Shown piece by piece: positions 23,574 through 26,583 of a stretch of DNA of 26,583 bases; within the stretch, counting starts at the first letter, position 1; every line of letters begins with the position of its first letter. This DNA comes from a virus. Where the stretch lies: positions 1 to 26,583 of the IMG/VR virus record IMGVR_UViG_3300046007_004675. One strand, given 5' to 3'. Under the pieces are notes generated by a model that searched no databases, had not been told where the DNA came from, and worked only from the letters and a program-made list of their open reading frames with translations. Both the position numbers and the translations under genes were made by a program.

Positions 23574-24608
23574 TTATTTCTTAAACTTACTTTCCAAACC
23601 TTTTATAATAAAACTTCCTGTAATTTTGAAAGGATTGTTATAAATATTTGGATCTCTAACCACGATTCCTTCATGTTTATCTAAGTCACCAATCTCACTA
23701 GTAGCATTCTTTAATACTTCATCTCCTAATTTGATAGTGGTTAAATAAACAATGGTATCATTTATAATCTTTTGAACGTCTTGACCGGCAAAATCTTGCG
23801 TAATATTTTTGCTGTTTGAAGCATTAATAAATTGTTCACGGGTGATAAGTGGAAGATCGATTTTTACATTTTTTAACCAGTCTTTTAATGACTTGGTTTC
23901 AGCAACTTCTGTAGGATATAATGTTACTGGTTCTCTCAATACTTTGGCCAAATTTGGATCCGATTTAAATGATGTACCAACGCTGCCTAGTACTTTGAAT
24001 CCATACTTCATTGCAACCTTATTTAATTTATTGATGTAGGACTGCATTGCCGCTTTATCATACGGTATTTCAACAGCAACACGGGATTTTACACTACCAT
24101 CCTTACCAAATGTCTTTGGTTTGATCTCTTTTAAGCCATGAATTGCTAAAAAGTTTCCAATATCACCATAACCAACTACGTTTGTTGTACCTTCTACATA
24201 TTCAATATTAAACAATATATTTGGATTGTTCAACAAGCCCAACTTTTTTAATTCGGATTTGGTACTTGGAATCGCTTCATCGAAAATATTGATTACTTTA
24301 GTTCCAATATTAATAAATCCATGACCTGGTTCAAATCTATTTGGCAAATCTTCGGGTCTCATGCCCTTAATATCAAGTGGTTTTGCTGATCCACGATCCA
24401 TTACAAATTGGCTGTTTATCATACGGATACTTGCATTAACACCGTCAATCTTTACACTACCGGCGCCTTGCTTCAGAGACTTTACTGCTTTCGCAAATAC
24501 ACCTACCAATTTAGCGCCAGTATTTACAAAATCAAATGGATGTGCCATATGTCCACCTGCGCCGCCTTCTTGTATTACCTCACTTAAAATGTTATTTAGT
24601 CTTATCAT
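23574..24608 (-). CDS. Ligase/nucleotidyltransferase-like protein with putative capsid-targeting start
   Basis: A 344-residue protein of a family found in T4-like phages and recalled as DUF6267. MIRLNNILSEVIQE/GG carries the shared N-terminal signature and a good gp21 site (Ile-Gln-Glu before Gly at 14-15), then GGAGGHMAHPFD. The body shows the motif series of covalent nucleotidyltransferases: SVKIDGVNASIR with Lys53 and Arg62 (motif I), ILFNIEYVEG with Glu136 (motif III), KHEGIVVRD with Glu313 (motif IV), and FKITGSFIIKG with Lys328 and Lys336 (motif V). This suggests a polynucleotide ligase or related adenylyltransferase. The spacing between motifs is wide, and activity is unproven. It overlaps the preceding gene by 17 bases. 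Confidence 0.78.
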   Translation of the reverse strand: MIRLNNILSEVIQEGGAGGHMAHPFDFVNTGAKLVGVFAKAVKSLKQGAGSVKIDGVNASIRMINSQFVMDRGSAKPLDIKGMRPEDLPNRFEPGHGFINIGTKVINIFDEAIPSTKSELKKLGLLNNPNILFNIEYVEGTTNVVGYGDIGNFLAIHGLKEIKPKTFGKDGSVKSRVAVEIPYDKAAMQSYINKLNKVAMKYGFKVLGSVGTSFKSDPNLAKVLREPVTLYPTEVAETKSLKDWLKNVKIDLPLITREQFINASNSKNITQDFAGQDVQKIINDTIVYLTTIKLGDEVLKNATSEIGDLDKHEGIVVRDPNIYNNPFKITGSFIIKGLESKFKK

Positions 24609-25365
24609 ATGGTTTTAAAAATGTTTTATCAAATACAGTAATTGCTTTTTTGTAAGAACTCTTAGTTTCGTCTAAACTATTATTAGTAAATTGCCAATTC
24701 CAAAATAATTGGTCTGGTGTTTTGAATCCAAAAAACTGAAGTACTTCTTTTTGTGTTTGTGTAACATCTTTGCCATTCCAATTTTGTCCAGTTGCAATGA
24801 ATCCTGAATCAATATTTTTAACAATATTACTTTCTCCCAACGTAGAATGTCTGTTTTCAATCCAAGTCAATCTTTCGATCAATTTTTGATAAAAACCATT
24901 GGCTTGACCCCATCTCACACTAGCAAAAAATAAAACGGTATCACTTTCAAATAGCTCTTTACTTACTTTCCATAATTCATCGTTCTTATTATTAATACTA
25001 GCCCAACAACGATGTTCTCCTGTTGGGTTTTTTTCTTTATCTTTTAAAGATGAATCTTTTGTACCACAATGATTTCCCCATTTTGACGATACATTGCCCT
25101 CACACGGAACTATATTTAATTTGGTAGTATCTATCAATGATACTTTTTCTTTACCTAATAATTCTTGCATTTTAATTGCTAATTGTGTACTCTTAGCAAT
25201 ATCGTCTTTGTGACCACTCCATCTATTACTGGTAGTTAACAATAGTACTTTGTTCTTGGTACGTAAATAATCTATAGTCTTCTTGTATTTACGAGCATAA
25301 AGATCCATATCTTGCTCGCTTTGAGGAAGTTTGGCTTCTAATAATAAATCGTTTAAACTAATCAT
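24592..25365 (-). CDS. Flavodoxin/FMN-reductase-like protein with putative capsid-targeting start
   Basis: A 257-residue protein from ATG 25365; an in-frame ATG at 25428 would add 21 residues overlapping the previous gene and is less likely because MISLNDLLLE/A matches the signature of neighbouring proteins, with LLE before Ala a near-ideal gp21 site. The body follows the flavodoxin-like plan: KVLLLTTSNRWSGHKDDIAK (39-58) as strand and phosphate loop, VSLIDTTKLNIVPCEG (75-90), cysteines at 88, 100 and 120, and SDTVLFFASVRWGQANGFYQ (141-160) then KLIERLTW, where NADPH-dependent FMN reductases have the flavin-binding loop. Activity as a flavin oxidoreductase is inferred. Confidence 0.7.
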   Translation of the reverse strand: MISLNDLLLEAKLPQSEQDMDLYARKYKKTIDYLRTKNKVLLLTTSNRWSGHKDDIAKSTQLAIKMQELLGKEKVSLIDTTKLNIVPCEGNVSSKWGNHCGTKDSSLKDKEKNPTGEHRCWASINNKNDELWKVSKELFESDTVLFFASVRWGQANGFYQKLIERLTWIENRHSTLGESNIVKNIDSGFIATGQNWNGKDVTQTQKEVLQFFGFKTPDQLFWNWQFTNNSLDETKSSYKKAITVFDKTFLKPYDKTK

Positions 25366-25384
25366 TTTGATAATTGGTATAAAA

Positions 25385-25906
25385 TTATTTGTTTGTTTTT
25401 TTAACGCAGTTGGGATATTTTTTACCAAACAATGTTTTCATACCTTTTTGCGTATATCCCTTCCAACATTTCTCTTCTATATTATTTTCAACCACTCCAT
25501 ATCCAGAACCATATGGAGATGATTTACCAGATTCTGGATTGGATGTTTCTTTATTTAATTTTATTGTTTTTGCTTTTGAGGCCTCTTTACGTTGTATAGC
25601 ATAGTCTAAAGCACTTTTCAATCTGCTTTTAACATTTGGATCTTTAGCATTTTGATAAGCTGCTCTAACTCTCTGATGTATAAGATTTATAATTTGAGAT
25701 TGTCTTTTGTGACTTTTTGATTTAAAACCACTACTAGCTAGTGTATCTTTAATGTCTTGGGATGTTTTAAATTTTACTCTAACCGTATCCTTCGGATTTT
25801 CATCGGTATATAATCGTCTATCAGATCCTTTTGGCTTTTTACCAGTTCCAACTTTTGGATCAGACTCAGATAAAACTTCATTTAAAATGTCAGTTAAACT
25901 AATCAT
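25385..25906 (-). CDS. Conserved phage protein (DUF5872-like) with putative capsid-targeting start
   Basis: A 173-residue basic protein. MISLTDILNE followed by VLSES carries the shared N-terminal signature. GTGKKPKGSDRRLYTDENPK (21-40), then DTVRVKF and SKSHKRQSQIINLIHQRVR, is a conserved module I recall as DUF5872. The C-terminus CWKGYTQKGMKTLFGKKYPN (147-166) followed by CVKK is another short module repeated across marine T4-like virion proteins. The ATG overlaps the previous stop by three bases (ATGA), implying coupling. Function is unknown; basic character and head-type start suggest an internal, DNA-associated protein. Confidence 0.75.
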   Translation of the reverse strand: MISLTDILNEVLSESDPKVGTGKKPKGSDRRLYTDENPKDTVRVKFKTSQDIKDTLASSGFKSKSHKRQSQIINLIHQRVRAAYQNAKDPNVKSRLKSALDYAIQRKEASKAKTIKLNKETSNPESGKSSPYGSGYGVVENNIEEKCWKGYTQKGMKTLFGKKYPNCVKKTNK

Positions 25907-26193
25907 TTTGCTAACTCGTCTAGTTTATTTTGCATTGTCATACCACGAATGACTTCAGGTGTGCCGCCATTGTCTCTATTAAAATAACGTTTATAATTGC
26001 TTAGTGCAACGTCTAATCTAGCCTTATCAATTGGTTCTTTTGATAAAATATCCTTTACCATTTTTAAGTTATTAACTACCAAAACATTTGTGTCATCGAT
26101 TACCTTGTCAATTAACTTTAAAAGAGATGGATCTACGGCGTTTTTAACTTGTGGGTTAGTTAAATCCTCAACGATTCGTGTTAATAGTATCAT
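25903..26193 (-). CDS. Small hypothetical protein with putative capsid-targeting-like start
   Basis: A 96-residue protein from ATG 26193. An upstream in-frame ATG at 26214 would add MICIFIF, which lies in the terminator U-run region and is unlikely. MILLTRIVED is a weaker version of the signature found in the next three genes. The rest is helical: NAVDPSLLKLIDKVIDDTN, then NLKMVKDILSK and LDVALSNYKRYF. The TATTTATA box ends three bases before the ATG. It is the first gene after the sheath terminator and is coupled to the next gene. Confidence 0.65.
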   Translation of the reverse strand: MILLTRIVEDLTNPQVKNAVDPSLLKLIDKVIDDTNVLVVNNLKMVKDILSKEPIDKARLDVALSNYKRYFNRDNGGTPEVIRGMTMQNKLDELAK

Positions 26194-26212
26194 AAATATA
26201 AATATACAGATC

Positions 26213-26246
26213 AAACAAAAAACCCCGCTTATTTCTAAGCGGGGTT
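26213..26246 (-). terminator. Intrinsic terminator after tail sheath gene
   Basis: Perfect 11-base arms AACCCCGCTTA/TAAGCGGGGTT (26221-26231 and 26236-26246). In leftward RNA the loop is GAAA and a run TTTTTTGTTT follows. It lies 24 bases after the gp18 stop and shares the loop and CCCC/GGGG core with the gp23 terminator. Confidence 0.92.
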
Positions 26247-26270
26247 CTGTTTAATTTTCTTTATCCTAGA

Positions 26271-26583
26271 TTAGGCAGAAAATTGAGCGCCCGTTGGGAG
26301 TATATTAAAATCGAGTATAATAAACTCAGCGGTTCTAGTTGGTTGGATATAGATTTGTCCGTAGAGGATGTTACGATCAATCAAGTCAGGAGTATTGTTT
26401 TCAGCATCCATCTTGACTTGGAATGCGTAGATACCGTTACGTTGTTGTACTGATTCCAAGTATGGTGTTACGATACTCAAGAATCGGTTACGTGTAGAAG
26501 CAACATTTTGTTCAAACACCAAGTAGTTGCTTGAACTTGCGATAAACTTCTTCAAGTTGATCAACAAGCGGCGAACATTGATG
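26271..26583 (-). CDS. gp18: Tail sheath protein gp18-like, C-terminal part
   Basis: The frame is open from the right edge to the stop at 26271, giving the last 103 residues; the start lies outside the window, and the TTG at 26567 is not a real start. INVRRLLINLKKFIASSSNY then LVFEQN corresponds to the conserved sheath segment (VRRL, V-F-E-x-N), and GIYAFQVKMDAENNTPDLID, then LYGQIYIQPTRTAEFIILDF, is the typical C-terminal part that interlocks subunits in the contractile sheath of T4-like tails. It ends shortly before a strong terminator. The partial reading makes length unknown, but the family is clear. Confidence 0.93.
   Translation of the reverse strand, partial: INVRRLLINLKKFIASSSNYLVFEQNVASTRNRFLSIVTPYLESVQQRNGIYAFQVKMDAENNTPDLIDRNILYGQIYIQPTRTAEFIILDFNILPTGAQFSA

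Noticed and set aside
26565-26567. TTG as start of a 98-residue protein at the right edge
   Set aside because: The frame stays open to the window edge with conserved sheath residues (INVRR) before it, so this is the tail of a longer gene.
1-26583. tRNA or other RNA genes
   Set aside because: No cloverleaf with a TTC-arm or CCA-type end was seen in any gap, and the longest intergenic gap is only about 155 bases.

Overview
This window is a 26.6 kb piece of a T4-like (Straboviridae/cyanophage-type) contractile-tailed phage genome, AT-rich by eye and densely packed. It carries the head, packaging and neck block. Most genes lie on the minus strand and read right to left: the end of the tail sheath gene (gp18), four small or cargo-like genes, a zinc-ribbon/coiled-coil gene in the small-terminase position, large terminase (gp17), portal (gp20), two unassigned genes, prohead protease (gp21), a small helical protein, scaffold (gp22), major capsid protein (gp23), then three accessory genes, neck proteins gp13 and gp14, a gp15-like tail-completion protein with an added C-terminal repeat region, and a large Gly-Thr-Ser/Gly-Ser-Ser fibre protein that runs off the left edge. 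The host cannot be named. Shine-Dalgarno sequences are weak or absent almost everywhere, and many starts follow an AU-rich ATATTTAT box.

Two blocks interrupt the leftward order on the plus strand. The small one (15458-16499) lies between gp21 and gp22 and holds two genes. The large one (7008-11490) lies between gp23 and the accessory genes and is the most unusual part of the window. It encodes a lipoprotein with a coiled coil and a membrane segment, a minimal MscS-like membrane protein (pore helix plus beta domain), a fusion of nine ankyrin-type units with a class III nucleotide cyclase domain, a small coupled ORF, a Mom-like acetyltransferase-fold DNA modification protein with its own sigma70-type promoter, and a small membrane protein. 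A GIY-YIG homing endonuclease borders this block and converges on it.

A second cross-cutting pattern is a shared N-terminal signature in seven minus-strand proteins: a short start such as M-I-x-L-x-D-[IL]-L-x-E followed by a likely gp21 cleavage point. It resembles the T4 capsid-targeting sequence (start MKTYQEFIAEA) of internal head proteins. Three carriers look like enzymes or enzyme relatives: a ligase/nucleotidyltransferase-like protein, a flavodoxin/FMN-reductase-like protein, and a GP88-like cysteine-cluster protein. They may be packaged in the capsid and injected.

Transcription units are marked by three strong intrinsic terminators: after gp18, after gp23, and one for the gp20-gp21 unit that lies inside an antisense plus-strand gene. 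Two near-identical TTGACA/TATACT promoters sit so close to their ATG codons that the mRNAs would be leaderless or nearly so. Assignments rest on reading motifs and gene order by eye; no searches were run.
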